DNA of 64,000 nucleotides, taken from positions 16,495,329-16,559,328 of the forward strand of contig NC_085138.1 of assembly GCF_035046485.1 (NCBI RefSeq). Direction: 5' to 3'. Positions 31,898-43,460 of this stretch are shown here, piece by piece (within the stretch, counting starts at the first letter, position 1; the number at the start of each line of letters is the position of its first letter). Position numbers and translations under genes: made by a program. This DNA comes from Aedes albopictus. Taxonomy: Eukaryota > Arthropoda > Insecta > Diptera > Culicidae. The notes under the pieces were generated by a model that made no database searches, was not told the origin of the DNA, and saw only the letters and a list, made by a program, of their open reading frames with translations.

Positions 31898-32559
31898 TAT
31901 ATGAGCTAAGGGAAGCTCGGAACTCACCATACACTGAAGGAAATTGCGTAGTCTTGAATTTCCAACAGGAATACTGTCGGAATGCAGAAAAAAAAACTCA
32001 CGCCATTTCAAATGTCTACACTTTTTTTCCGGACTTTTCCGGCCTTACATTTTCTCTACGTAACCTATCCTGGCTTTTTAATTTCTTTACTTCTTCGGGA
32101 TCCCTTCTTTTACCACCTTTCACCACCTGATCTTCTACGTTGGCAGCCTTCCAAAATCTGCGCTTCGGTGTCTTTCAGGGTAGCAATGGCAACTTCCTAA
32201 GGCCTTTGTGGACTTCGGAATGTCGAGTACGGCAACGGACTCGTTTGACGGCAGAGCTTACCCGCATATTCCCAACGAAGGGGGAGAGTGGTGGTTCTCT
32301 GCCAGGCAGTATCAACAACAACAGCAGCTGTCGTCTCGTCGTCTTTGAAATACACGATAAAACGCGAAACTCTGACTGCTTGTTTTTTTGTTCTACGCAT
32401 CACATTTATATTCACATGTTCTGCTATGTTTGTGTTTGTAGCGCCATGGAAGCAATAAATTAATTGACCTTCAGTCATCTAGCAGTGAATGAGATAATGC
32501 TGAGCTGGAGCAACTGGAAACTACACCGCGGTACTGATAAGGGACGTTTTGAGTTGTTT
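31898..32559. other. Unassigned sequence
   Basis: Short frames at 31834-32463 have no recognised content. Nothing else is seen. Confidence 0.35.
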
Positions 32560-32756
32560 CAGATGGTCTCTAGACCGTATCAGGTTTCAGGGAATTTCAT
32601 GGAGTTTCAATGGTTTGAAAGGTCTAAAAGCTTTAGAAGACGATTGGGGAGTGTTGGGATCGTTTCAGAGAGAATCAAGGAGCTTCAGAGAAATTTCAGG
32701 GACATGGCAGGGGAAGTCAGGGGCGTCTTAAGAGATTTCAGGGCATTCCAGGATAA
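32560..32756. repeat. G-rich periodic array (TTTCAGGG type)
   Basis: Words such as GATTTCAGGG and GAGCTTCAGAG. Continues at 33445 on the other side of a MITE. Confidence 0.6.
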
Positions 32757-33444
32757 TTGGCGTAGCTACCCGACCAGAAGCACATAACAATATCATAACA
32801 ACATTTTGACAATTGTTGCTAAATTATAACAGAACTTGCATCATTTTTTCAAACAGATGTACATATAACAACATTTGTTATATTATGAATTATAATACAA
32901 CTGCCTATAAAATAATTCCGTAACACGGTTATTGCAATCTTAGTAATATTTTTTGTAACAAAGTTATTTCAGAATTTATATTAAAGATTTTTTGTGTTGT
33001 CGCGAAAAAGATTGATACTTTTTGTTACTTTAGTCAATCGGGCCAAGAGATTTATAACAAAACTTGTAACAAATTTGTTCTGAAATATGTCGAGAACTTG
33101 TTATAATTTTGTTATGATTTTGCATGTTTAGTCTAGCAAAATTTGATATAATCTTGTTATGATCATATCTCAACTTGCCATACTTTTGTTTAAATTGAAA
33201 CGAGTTTTGTTAGATTTGTTGTTATTTTAACTACTAACGGTACATGTTTTATAACAACCGTTGTTATAAAAATCATTGTAACAAAATAACACAACCTGTA
33301 ATAATTTTGTTTTTTCCCATGTAGTCGGGATAGCATTTTCTTTTCACTCACTCTTATAAACAAAACGCCCCATCTTTCATCCCGCTCTTTCTTGAGTTTG
33401 TTTAGGAGAGTAAGTGAGAAAAAATAAAAAGCTAGCTACGCCAA
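32757..33444. mobile_element. MITE rich in TAACA/TGTTA motifs, with nested MITE
   Basis: With the nested unit 33333-33432 removed, the ends are TTGGCGTAGCTACCCGAC and its inverse with one extra base. The interior is filled with ATAACA/TGTTAT words in both orientations, recalling the 28316-29341 element though the termini differ. Non-coding. It was inserted in the G-rich array. Confidence 0.75.
33333..33432. mobile_element. Nested 100-bp MITE with TA TSD
   Basis: Inverted ends GCATTTTCTTTTCACTCACT and the matching AGTAAGTGAGAAAAAA... arm. TA lies on both sides (33331-33332, 33433-33434). Removing it restores the outer element's inverted terminus, direct proof of nesting order. Confidence 0.75.
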
Positions 33445-34080
33445 TGTTCAGGATGCTTTTCAGTGGCATTTCCGAACGTGCAAGGAGTTACAGAGGGTTT
33501 CAATGGTGTTTCATCTTTTTTTCGGGCTACATACAAAGGGTTTCCGAGGGTTTAGGATTGTTTGCAGGGGTGTTCAGGGCAATATTGGGGTTTCAGGTTG
33601 TTTTAAGAGATTTTAGGGGATTCTTTTGGGCTCGCTGCTGGAGATTTTATGAAGTTTCAGGCACGATTATGATGACTATGAAAGTTGGTTCGGAGTGTTT
33701 AAGAGGGTTCCAGGGAGCTTCAGGGAAATGCACAGAGTCCCAGGGGGTTTGATGGGCTTTTCAAAGGACTTTAAGGGGTTTGATGCGTTGTCATTGTAGA
33801 ACTTGGGGCGTTGATGTGGTTTTCTGTAGCCTTTCAGATAGTTTCAGGGGGATTGATGACGTTTAAGGGCGATTTAGTGGTGAAATTGGGACTTCAAAGA
33901 GGGTAATTTCAGAGGAGTTACAATTGAATTGAGGGGGTTTCCGGGGATGTCGGGAGATTTCAGAGGGGCCTCTTTGGGTTTCAGGGGATTGCCCTGAAAG
34001 TCGCATAAAACGCTCATGAAACCCATCCAAACCCTTGAAACGCCTCCTCAAATCTCTTCAAGTTCTCCTGAAATCCATAG
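33445..34080. repeat. G-rich periodic array (TTTCAGGGG type)
   Basis: Loosely repeated GGTTTCAGGG/GATTTCAGG words to about 33985, then CCTGAAA/CTTGAAACGCC in the opposite orientation to 34080. Confidence 0.65.
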
Positions 34081-36279
34081 GCCAACATTTTTGGTTTGGT
34101 TCCACCCAAGCATGTTGCTAAATTTGTTATGGTAAACGTCTTTTTATTCAATCACTGTTGAACATAATAAAGCTTCAATCGAAAAATTAGTGTTTAACAT
34201 TTGAACATTTACAGTGAAAATTTAGAGTGCTCACTTCGCCTCACCTATTCCTGTTGTTTCCAATTGATTTTATGATAAATCAGCTCTCATTTGATCTAGT
34301 TTGCTTACATTCAAATTTAACATCTTCAGCATTACGATATGATACGCTATGTAAGAATAGTTTTCGAGAAGTGGTTTGCCTTCTGTTCCCCTAAATGAAA
34401 ATCTAGAATATGATAAGTTGGATATGTGGTTGAAGAAAAAAATAGCAGAGCTATGTTCGTTCCGCACAAATCGAGATTATACGTTATAATCAACTTCTGA
34501 TCTCTGGGATTCTCTTCCATAGATAAACCCAATAATGTGCCTTATTTTATCAAACATCATTACTATAGTGTCTGTTTCCTACCACCACCCACCGTACAGA
34601 AAGCGCGGTTCTCAGATCCTACTGATACCCTTGATAGTTGCTATCAAGATCGGAATACGAGCTGAATCAAATCGGATATGCTTGCAGGAAGCGTAACAAG
34701 GCAACCGACCAGAAGTGTGTGTGCTGCACCTTCCAAGCTCTGTTTTCATGTTGGTGGGTCGGTGTTAGGTAGGCGGCTGAAACACACAGATGGGTTGCTG
34801 CTTTCGCGACTTCCTTCACCATCCATTCCGCTTTTGTAGTATCCTCATTCCAGTTCCTTCGCCTTCCTACACTGCAGGAAGCGAGATCAGCGTGGCAGTG
34901 AGGCACGCACAACCAGGTAGAAGTTTCCCATAAATAGGGCGCGGGAAATACGATATTGGCTTTAATATTGGGCTTGTGTGGGGGGGGGGTTTCTTCCTGG
35001 GCGACGTCGTAGCTCATGGTGCTATTACTTTCCGAGGAACGGTGTGTGGCTTGGCGGATGTCGATGCAGGCGCAGGCTGCCTTGAACTCGATCCGCGCGT
35101 ATGGGCGGGAGAGGTGTGTCCCATTTCGCTATAACAACAGGCACGCACAGCAGAGCAGAGAGCGAAGTTGGGTCGTGGATGCGTAAACCTGAGAGTAAAC
35201 GGTCCCCCGGGGTGACGTGACAGGTTTCGGTGGATCCACTTTCGGTGTCGTCGTTGTTTTCTTGCGCGGAGTTGGAAGATGGGGCAGATGGAGGAAGGGG
35301 GAATGGCTGTCACAAATATTAATGTTGTGAGAGGATTCCCCCACTCGGATATAATGGTGGGAAAATGTTATTGGATATGATGTTCGATTATTGCTTGCAC
35401 ATTGTGTGGGTTCACGGTTTGGAAAGCTATCTGTTTGGGTGGTAAATGGAGATGAGAATTTTGATTGTGCTTTGGCAAAACTAAAAGATCGGTATAGAAT
35501 CATAAAACAACGGTATTGATACAGGGATCAGATGAAGTAGTGGAAACCACGATTTATCTAAATCTCTAAAAAAGTCTATCTAGATACTTCACTCTTCAGT
35601 AACAGCCATAACTACGTGAAAGTACTATCTTAAAAGATAAACTTCAAGTACGGTACACAGAATTATCGTACTTCAGCAGAAATGGAATAATTGGAAGAAA
35701 TACTGTACTTATATTTATTGTGAATGTAAACGTCAACAAAGCGTCCTCAACACGGCTTGATGCTGAGTTACTGTGTTGTACATATGGACGGAAGCTTCTA
35801 TGCAAACCCTATAACTATGAATCTGGCGAACTTAGTTCACATGTATATGCTGCGTGAGCAGCTTCTATGCCACCAAGTCAAAGCTCTTTTCTCGGCTCCT
35901 ATGTAATCACTTACTGAATAACATATTGAGAAGGCGCTTTTTCAGTCTTTTCACAGTTGTTAAATAATAGTTATACGGCATCCCCAAATTAATCGATTTA
36001 ATATAATTAGGTTATGGATACCGTGATGTAATACATGTGGAAATGGAATTATCGCTTTTAAATTTAATAATTAAAGTACATGTCGCTACTTGGAATGGAA
36101 CTTCCGATCTCCGTATCCACTGTCCCGATGATGTCCTCCCTGCCACACTGTTATACACAAATAGCATAGAAAATAGCCGATTTTACTCCAGATAAGGTTT
36201 CATAACTGCGCCACCTTACCTTAAGAAACCTTACACAACTTCATCTTGCTGCAAAAGCTTGTGAAACATCAAACGTAAT
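34081..36279. other. No gene recognised
   Basis: About 2.2 kb. 34660-35330 is richer in GC and CpG and holds overlapping short minus-strand frames (34667-35017, 35014-35313, 35129-35503), which might reflect an exon or a leader. No start/splice combination or motif supports a call. Confidence 0.35.
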
Positions 36280-36830
36280 AATGTTTACATTGAACAAGCG
36301 GTGTGGTTGCGCCAACAGATTCTTCGTCACAGCTTCTAGCTGAAAGAGTGTTGTTAAAACAGCTACGAAGCGTTGTTGTTTTGGGTTTGGCAACAATACA
36401 AAACGCACTGTATAAAAGCAGCTGTTATATTGGCTTATTTGATTTGCACATCTTCCGGCAAAGCTTCCGGAGTTGGATTGAAGTGCAACAAAAGAAACAG
36501 AAATAATTGCACAGCACAGAGTTGGATTGCTGTAAAGTGTTTGTGTAGTAGCAATATATCCCGATTAAAGTTTGTTTTGAATATAATGTTTACATCCGAC
36601 AAGACGTGTTGGTATACCAAAAGTTTCTTTATTACAGCTTCTAGCTGTAACGATATCGCACAGCGGCCTTCAAAGCGCTGCTGGTTTGTAGATTTGTCAA
36701 TATTACGAATCGTATTGTATAGTAGCAGCTGTTTTGTTAGTGAGGACTCCTATTCGATTTGTTCAAATTTTCAAATCTTCCGTGAAACCTCCCGAAGTTG
36801 GAATAGAGTGCATTAAAGGCAGCCCCAGTG
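36280..36830. repeat. Diverged tandem duplication, period about 305 bp
   Basis: Two units start with AATGTTTACAT (about 36280 and 36585). They share, in order, CACAGCTTCTAGCTG/TACAGCTTCTAGCTG, a GTATAAAAGCAGCTGTT/GTATAGTAGCAGCTGTT block, ATTTGCACATCTTCCG/AAATTTTCAAATCTTCCG and a GAAGTTGGAATAGAGTGCA/GGAGTTGGATTGAAGTGCA block. The 147-aa frame over both units is unrecognised. Confidence 0.65.
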
Positions 36831-38559
36831 ACAAGTGATTGATTTCTGAAAACCGAGTTTGGTAGCTGCATGGTGCTTGTTTTGCAGCCGTGTATCAGCT
36901 TATGGTTTTTATTTGTCTAGCTTTCCTTTTATTCAGCGTTGACTGCTTCGACTGCTTCGACGGTTACACAACAGAAAGTAAATGACTGAAGCTTATAGCG
37001 CTGAAAATGTTAGTTGGGATCAGACAACAGCCTAGTTTTTTTTTTTCATAGTGATTACGGCGGTACCACACTGTGCTTATATTCTAACACCGCACCCTTT
37101 CCCTACGTTTGCTTCTATGAGCCTCTATTTTTGTTTCAACACACAGAAGTACGTAGGCATATCGTGGCCCAAGTCGACACTGTTTTGGCCTGCGTTGAAC
37201 AAAAATAGTTTTAATAAAAGTTTCCCCTCTTTCTTTTTGTCAATTGTTTTTTTTTTGTAGTATGTAGTCATGCACATACGTCATGTCTTAATAATGCCTA
37301 GGAGATTAACGAAAACACGTGTGTTTGGTCAGATGTCCATTGCGTAGAAAGTCAAGGAAAATAGGTTTCTTTATTGTCAGTTCTTATGTAAGCCTCGCTT
37401 GAAGCACTTCCCGTGAGAACCCTGTCATCTGTACACCAACTAATCCGTATCTTCGTACACAGCTAAATACTATATTGTCAACCGGCGAAAAGCCTATGGG
37501 TAAATATTAAAAAATGAATAATAATGCTGTCTAGCGCGTTGTTTTCTATTGGCCACTATTTTAGTCTAGTCCCAACTGCAAGCTTTTTTCCAATCTTATT
37601 GTCAATTGTCTTCTAGATACCCCACGCAAATGATGTGTAGTGAGTTCAATGCAGAGATCCCCCCCCCCTCACACTTCCAAATTGTGGTAGGCCCCCGCTA
37701 AACCTGCAAACCAGACCCACCCCCCCGTCAAAAGTTCTAGCAGTTGTGGACAAACCGGTGCTCAACGTGCTCTTCCATCGTGGCAACATCAAATACATAT
37801 GTGGACTGTACAACAATAGTAGTTTTAATGAAATGAATACTAAGAATTTAGGCCGACACTCGAAGTGACGAACTTTACAGTGCTAGTTGAGTAAATACAC
37901 GAAAGATGGGTAACAACAAATGTGCACAAACAGATGCATAACAATATGCATGTAAAAAAAAGGCCGCAACTATCCATGGTGAATTTAAAATAATGACAAC
38001 GTAAATATAATGGAACAGACTCACCGAATTTAGCTCCAAAATGCCCCCTAGACGAAGGTATTGTTCACTCTATGTAGCCACGCGTTGTACAAAATGAACC
38101 TGAAATGACAAGAAGACAGTGGGCCGCCAAACTCCACAAAATGGCGGCCCGCAAATTTTAGTATTCTGTTTATAGCATTGTTGAGCATCATAGAGAGCAT
38201 AATTTATATTCAGTTTTAAACATAGTTTCTTGTTACTATGCTAAGAAATAGAGAGATTCAAAAGTTTTTTTTCTACCTGCACCAGCGAACTTCTTGAGTG
38301 AACAGCATTCAACATCTAAAATTTAGATTCTAAATTGTTCATTCACTAATGCGATTTTCTTATCACCCTGCCCTGTCTTAACTAGAAGATATAAGTAATG
38401 CAGAGACATCCCACATGCACTCTTGCATTACATAATAAGGTTGGACCCTGCTGAAATCAATGACGTCATGCTCCTGAGTTACTATAAAAATAATTTCGAA
38501 GAAGTGTAAAAGAATAGTACGAATCTACTTGTTAATAAAATGCTGCTACTATTACTATT

Positions 38560-38762
38560 ACTACTACTCCTACTACTACTACTAATACTACTATCAAAAG
38601 TGCAATGAGTGATCGTTGGCTTCCCAGTCTTGTTAGTAGTTAGAGGGTTAGTATAGACTGGTAATAATACTACTACTACTAATACTACTATCAAAGTGCA
38701 ATGAGTGATCGTTGGCTTCCCAGTCTTGTTAGTAGTTAGAGGGTTAGTATAGACTGGTAATA
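38560..38762. repeat. ACT-triplet repeat and 96-bp tandem duplication
   Basis: Trinucleotide ACT runs lead into a unit beginning GTGCAATGAGTGATCG at 38600 and again at 38696 (96-bp step), almost identical. It makes the minus frame 38482-38823 repeat itself internally. Confidence 0.85.
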
Positions 38763-38858
38763 AGCCCTGTCGGTCCCCCCAGCACTGCGCGTAATCAACT
38801 GTTGTTAGATCATGCGACAGCAATTAAGCGTATGCTGGAGGCATGACAAATCAAGCGT

Positions 38859-38981
38859 TTAACCTTTTGGAGCCGATTTTTTTCGCCGCTGTCGACGCAA
38901 CCTCGCTGGTGTCGAACACGTTTGTTATGCTCGGTTTCATCGCTGGGGTCATATATGACCCCTCCGGCTCCAAAGGGTTAA
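38859..38981. mobile_element. Small MITE with TTAA ends
   Basis: Ends TTAACCTTTTGGAGCCG and CGGCTCCAAAGGGTTAA; TTAA at both borders. The centre contains GGGGTCATATATGACCCC, a perfect palindrome. Non-coding. Confidence 0.75.
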
Positions 38982-39297
38982 ATTAAAGTCAATAAAGCAA
39001 TGGTATGATTATTCAGATTCTATTTTAGTTTAATTTTGTAAAGAAATGCTTTAATTCAAAACCTAGTTACTTTCAAATACTATTCCATTTACTATTTCAC
39101 TAATTTTCGTTACTATATTTAATTTAGCTAATCTATAATTATAAAAGACTAAAATTGAAATTATTTAAACACATTTTCACTATATGACGACGCTTGATAA
39201 GCCATCGTCAAACCCATCACTTTTGGACAGGGGGGATCAGACAACAGCCTAGTTGAATGTAAATTTTGCATGAAACCTAAAGTGTGTACTGCCAATC

Positions 39298-39465
39298 CCA
39301 AGCAACACACTAGTCACAAAGTAGTGTCGACAGCGCAGGTTTTTGGTTGGACACGAGTCATTTTTAAGTTATTCTGCCTTTGAGTTAGAATTACATTAAT
39401 GTAGCTCCTGTGCAACCAAAAACCTGCGCTGTCGACACTCCTTTGTGACTTGTGTGCTGCTTGGG
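39298..39465. mobile_element. MITE, CCCAAGCAACACAC family, copy 2
   Basis: Ends CCCAAGCAACACACTAGTCA and GTGACTTGTGTGCTGCTTGG(G). Arms contain GCGCAGGTTTTTGGTTG, also seen in copies 3 and 4. Flanked by AT rather than TA. Confidence 0.8.
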
Positions 39466-40035
39466 ATGCTTTACCGATTCCACTGACATTTTTATGGTAT
39501 CATCTGTACACAAAATACTGTTATTGGTAAAATATCAGCCAGATGCATCAATCTAATCAAAAGTCAAACACAATTTTACGTGGTGTAATTTGATTCCTGG
39601 ATCAAAAGCGTGAACCAAATTCAAAATTATTCCACTTAATCAAAAGAAAAAAAATCAAAACGTTACAATTCATTGGCGAGCTATCGTACAAGACAATTGC
39701 AAGTTTTCGTGCGTCCGTGTTCACTAACGAATTTTTCCAGTTCCTCGGTTTTCTGTCGAGATGCAAATACGCTTGGCTAGGCCACAGTTGTTCAATTCAA
39801 GTCGCGTCTTTCAATTCGACAATGATTTTCATTGGGACCAAACTGAATTGATCGAATTCTCGTCGTCAGCAGCAGACCGCCGAGAGAAGATGCTACTCCT
39901 ATGGACACCAATAGTAAATCTACTATGACTACGGCGTTTGTTTTTTTCTTCCTACTCAAAGGCAAACGTTTAAACACCGGTCAGATCAGCAAGGATCTGA
40001 ACATGCAATTTTTTACTGTTATCGCCATCAACATG
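39466..40035. other. No gene recognised
   Basis: Short frames at 39792-40092 are unrecognised. Nothing else is seen. Confidence 0.35.
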
Positions 40036-40043
40036 GTTGGTAC

Positions 40044-40581
40044 CAGGGGCGTACAATTTCGTTTCAATGATACACTTTCATGCAACATTTGAATGAGTCA
40101 CTTCAAGTGTTTCATACATTTTTCTAATGACTCGGTCGTTAAAAAAAACTTTTCCACTCATCGTAGCACTCGGTAGTCTCCCACCCGGTCGCATTGCTTG
40201 TGCTTCACCCGTCAGAGCATTAGTGTCTCACTGGTGCGCGCTAGTCTCTCAATGGTTACGGGCGCCGGTTAATTGGATTTAAGTGGTCGAATTTGTTATC
40301 CTCTTTCATAAAACATAATTATCATTCTATTGGCGTGCACCACTATTTAAAAATGTGGTTTAAATAGTGTTTTTAGCATGTTGAAGTATTTCAATGACTT
40401 ATAAATGAAACGAAAATCCAAGTGTATCATCCCATGTTTCATACACACTTGTTTCTGTAGCAGCAACGAACGAGTGTGTTGCTGGGTGAGAGATGAAGCA
40501 TCACAGCAGTCCGTTCGCATGGGAAACGATTTGCTACAGTCGTCGTACGTCATGTTTTCCTTTCGAAATTGCACGACCCTG
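40044..40581. mobile_element. hAT-like non-autonomous element with 8-bp TSD
   Basis: Termini CAGGGGCGTACAATTTCG and its inverse CGAAATTGCACGACCCTG are typical of hAT (CAGGG...). A perfect 8-bp TSD GTTGGTAC lies at 40036-40043 and 40582-40589. The interior has no transposase frame; the 107-aa minus frame 40347-40670 runs out of the element and is not supported. Confidence 0.85.
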
Positions 40582-40719
40582 GTTGGTACAGATAAGTTCG
40601 GGTTACAGTAGGTGATCGAAAGCAGGCTAATGAGATTGTAGCGTATGAGGTTATAACCCATGTGTATCACGTTTACCTTTCAATCAACAGGTGGGGATCT
40701 CGAGAAAGGTTACCGACTA

Positions 40720-40897
40720 CCCAAGTAATACACTTGTCACCGAAGAGTCACGGCGGCGCAGGTTTTTGTTGCGCAAAAGTCACTGTGAATTATTCCTAAC
40801 AAATAAAAACTTACTTGCTCGAAGTAGGTTACAGTGACTTCTGCACAACAAAAACCTGCGCTGCCGTGACTCTTCGGTGACAAGTTTGTTACTTGGG
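40720..40897. mobile_element. MITE, CCCAAGCAACACAC family, copy 3
   Basis: Ends CCCAAGTAATACACTTGTCA and TGACAAGTTTGTTACTTGGG, with TA on both sides (40718-40719, 40898-40899). The arms are nearly perfect for about 65 bp. Confidence 0.85.
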
Positions 40898-40899
40898 TA

Positions 40900-41944
40900 G
40901 ACTTGGCAAGCGCCATTGTTGGCTTAAAATAGAAGATCACCAACACTCACACACTGAAGATGCATGCCAGCCCCTGGCAGATATCTCCTTAGTTCCTTGT
41001 GTGAGTGTAGTTAGTCTACACACGCGCAAGTTCAAGCTCATTTGGTTTTGTCGTGTAAATGAAGTACATAAATAAAAGTTTTCCCGAATTGTGAGAACAA
41101 TTACAGTCAGAGTTTTGAATTAGCAAGAATTGCGGTTATTCATCAAGACCTTTTGCTGATTACATGAGGACAAGAGCACCAAGCACAAAACTCCTCATTC
41201 ACTAGGGCGTGAACGCTTTGCATGGGAAGAAACGTACGGTATCTGTTTCATCTGCCTTCCTCGCCAGCACCACTCCACCGAAGTTTACCGATAAATAACC
41301 AAAGTGTCGCTATCAATTCCGTTTATATTCAACGAATGCTGGCTGCCACACATATTGATAGCTCACGGCGGGGTGTGCACACTCCGGAAAAAAGTTATGA
41401 TCGAATGGGTTTTCTTTTGTTTAATTGGATTTGTTTTGTGCGCACAAGGTTTACTCGTTCATACTTGGAAAAGTGCCTGGCTGCTGTTGCAATTCGTCCG
41501 ATTCGTTGATTGAGTTTGATTTGTCAACGGGAACCAAGTTGAATAATTCTTTTTCGGAGAGCGTAACCCGAAAGTAACGCGTTCTCGATGAGTGATGCTT
41601 TTCCAGTTTTCCAATTTAAACGGATGAATAAGTGACCCCATTAGTCAGTCGAGGGGATGGGGCGCTGTCGTCAAGAAATGGAAAATGGCACGATTAAGCA
41701 AGATTTCTCACCTGAGGCGTTGCCTTGTACGTGATTAAAATTTTAGTGGGGTTACTTTCATTCGGTGGACGGGTTTGGGTTTGGTCTGAAGGAAGAGATG
41801 ATTGGATATAATTGCTTTAAATGTTTTCGTTTTTTTGTGGAAAAGGGTCTGTAAGCAGATGGCAAAAATAACAAAGTGGCAAAAAGTATACTTAGTAGAT
41901 TCTTCCTTCTGCCGAACATTAGCTTAGTTCATTCTATGTACGGT
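40900..41944. other. No gene recognised
   Basis: Overlapping short frames at 41222-41641 are not recognised. No repeat was identified. Confidence 0.35.
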
Positions 41945-42152
41945 ATCGCGCCACTTGGGCGGTGGCTTCTATATGCGTCTGTTTTCCACTATAACTCAGT
42001 CAATTTTGAACCAATTGACTTGTAATGTTTGTACACGGGTAGATACTATACCTATCTCACCACATTCCAAAAGTTGTGTCAATTGGTTCAAATTTGACTG
42101 AGTTATAGTTGACAACAGACGAATATAGAAGCCACCGCCCAAGTGGCGCGAT
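41945..42152. mobile_element. 208-bp foldback MITE
   Basis: Arms of about 75 bp begin ATCGCGCCACTTGGGCGGTG and are matched inverted at the right end (CACCGCCCAAGTGGCGCGAT). Loop about 60 bp. No TSD was read. Confidence 0.8.
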
Positions 42153-42847
42153 TCCCTATTCGGCCATTCGCCTTTTGAATCATCTGTTCATTTAGCCATT
42201 TTTAATTCAACCAACTGACTGTCCACGAAACATCTGTCTGTCATCATTTTTGCACTCTAGCATATCGAATATTCTAACAATTATTTCGAGTAATCCAGGT
42301 TTGCCTTATTGAATATCTATCTCAATTTTTCTTCCTTGTCCAGCTTAATTTGAAACAACAGATTATAGGTCTGCCCGTTGAGTAACATGACTGAAATGCA
42401 ATGCTTGCGTGCCTCAGGATATATGTACATCATCTACAGAAAGGACGCGATAAGCATAACAAGCAGATATAAATTGGGCCTTCGCATTATGCCATTATTT
42501 GTTTGCATGCTTTCTCGTTTATGCGGGTAAGATCGATTGTTTAAATATCACTATGTATACAGGAGAATCTGCTGGAGTCCCAAATACTGGAGAATAATAC
42601 CCTGTGTTTGCTCATCTTGTGCGGATGGAACCCTCGTAAACCGTTGCTAATAATAAACAAATACATCTTACACGTATATGGAAAGAGGAAAAATGAACAT
42701 TTCCGTTCAGGAATCCGGGCACGGTACATTTTTCAACCTCCGTCTCGTTAAACGATTCCGTTTGAAACATCTTCCCAGAGCCCCACCGAACACATGAATG
42801 TGGGAAAACAAAATGGATCTTTGTGACACCACCACCGTTTGCGGCGG
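42153..42847. other. No gene recognised
   Basis: AT-rich; nothing supported. Confidence 0.35.
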
Positions 42848-42923
42848 AGTCAACTGTATTTTACTATTACTTTAGAGCTTTTAGTAGAACTTGTTACTTC
42901 AGACTCTAGTTTAATTTGTGTGA

Positions 42924-43199
42924 AGACACAAAGACACAGACAAGGGACTCATTCATCATTTTAAATCTAAAGTTGCTGAACATATTTTCAATGAAGGACA
43001 TTTTATGAATACTTCAAATATTAAACTCTTACGACACATTACAAACCCATGGAAACTTGATGTTGCAGAAAGTTTAGAAATTTACAAACAAAACAATAAA
43101 AAACTACTTAACAAGGATCAGGGCAATGGGTACACGTGGCTGTTTAAATTTTTACCTAACACACACAAAACATTACACAATACACAAAACACAAATTGA
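42924..43199 (+). pseudogene. C-terminal end of a Penelope-like RT/GIY-YIG endonuclease
   Basis: The frame is open from 42924 to the stop at 43197-43199 (91 codons) and has no start of its own; the ATG at 43005 is internal. It reads HHFKSKVAEHIFNEGHFMN, later VAESLEIYKQ and LNKDQGNGYTWL. The histidines (AEH...GH), the glutamate (ESLEI) and the LN-D-G-W ending match the C-terminal half of GIY-YIG endonucleases fused to Penelope RTs. RT and the GIY-YIG core are missing. Because the fragment keeps a natural stop and lies upstream of the terminal sequences, it is a normal 5'-truncated copy. The family call is from motif memory only. Confidence 0.65.
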
Positions 43200-43418
43200 C
43201 TACCTACCAAATCGGCAGGAAAAAATAACACAACAAACACCAATTGACTACCTACCAAATCGGTAGGAATTTTTCCTAGCTTTAGGTATCTTATTGACAC
43301 CCTGTTTTCTAACAGGCAGATACACCCCCCTTTTTTACAAATATGTACCTACAATTTTGTACCTACATTTTTATACCTACACTTTTACCCACACACGTAC
43401 CTACACATACACTCCTAG

Positions 43419-43426
43419 TATAAATA
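43419..43426 (+). promoter_or_regulatory. TATA box in Penelope-like terminal region
   Basis: TATAAATA, about 42 bp upstream of the hammerhead core. May be the promoter of the element's pLTR. Confidence 0.45.
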
Positions 43427-43460
43427 CCACAACGAATGCGAGGTTTTCTTCAGTCGAGCA

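Larger units (their letters stand above)
37016..39254 (-). mobile_element. Putative 2.2-kb retroposed insertion, minus strand
   Basis: A 22-bp direct repeat (GGGATCAGACAACAGCC plus AGTT) lies at 37016-37037 and 39233-39254. A T-run follows the left copy (about 37036-37047), as for a poly(A) tail of a minus-strand retroposon. In between, the minus strand has a frame with DYAQCWGDRQGL (38700-38823) that looks like the end of a retrotransposon ORF. The interior also holds a tandem duplication and a MITE. Family unknown; the TSD reading is an inference. Confidence 0.5.

Noticed and set aside
34667..35503. Overlapping minus-strand frames in a CpG-rich stretch as exons
   Set aside because: No splice-site pairs, signal or domain could be read; kept as unassigned.
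38122..38151. Hairpin GGGCCGCCA...TGGCGGCCC
   Set aside because: Nine-base stem alone in an otherwise featureless region; no second copy, not followed by a T-run, so no terminator or element is claimed.
43193..43268. Possible CRISPR-like repeat (CAATTGACTACCTACCAAAT twice)
   Set aside because: Only two copies, eukaryotic context, and they belong to the Penelope-like terminal region.
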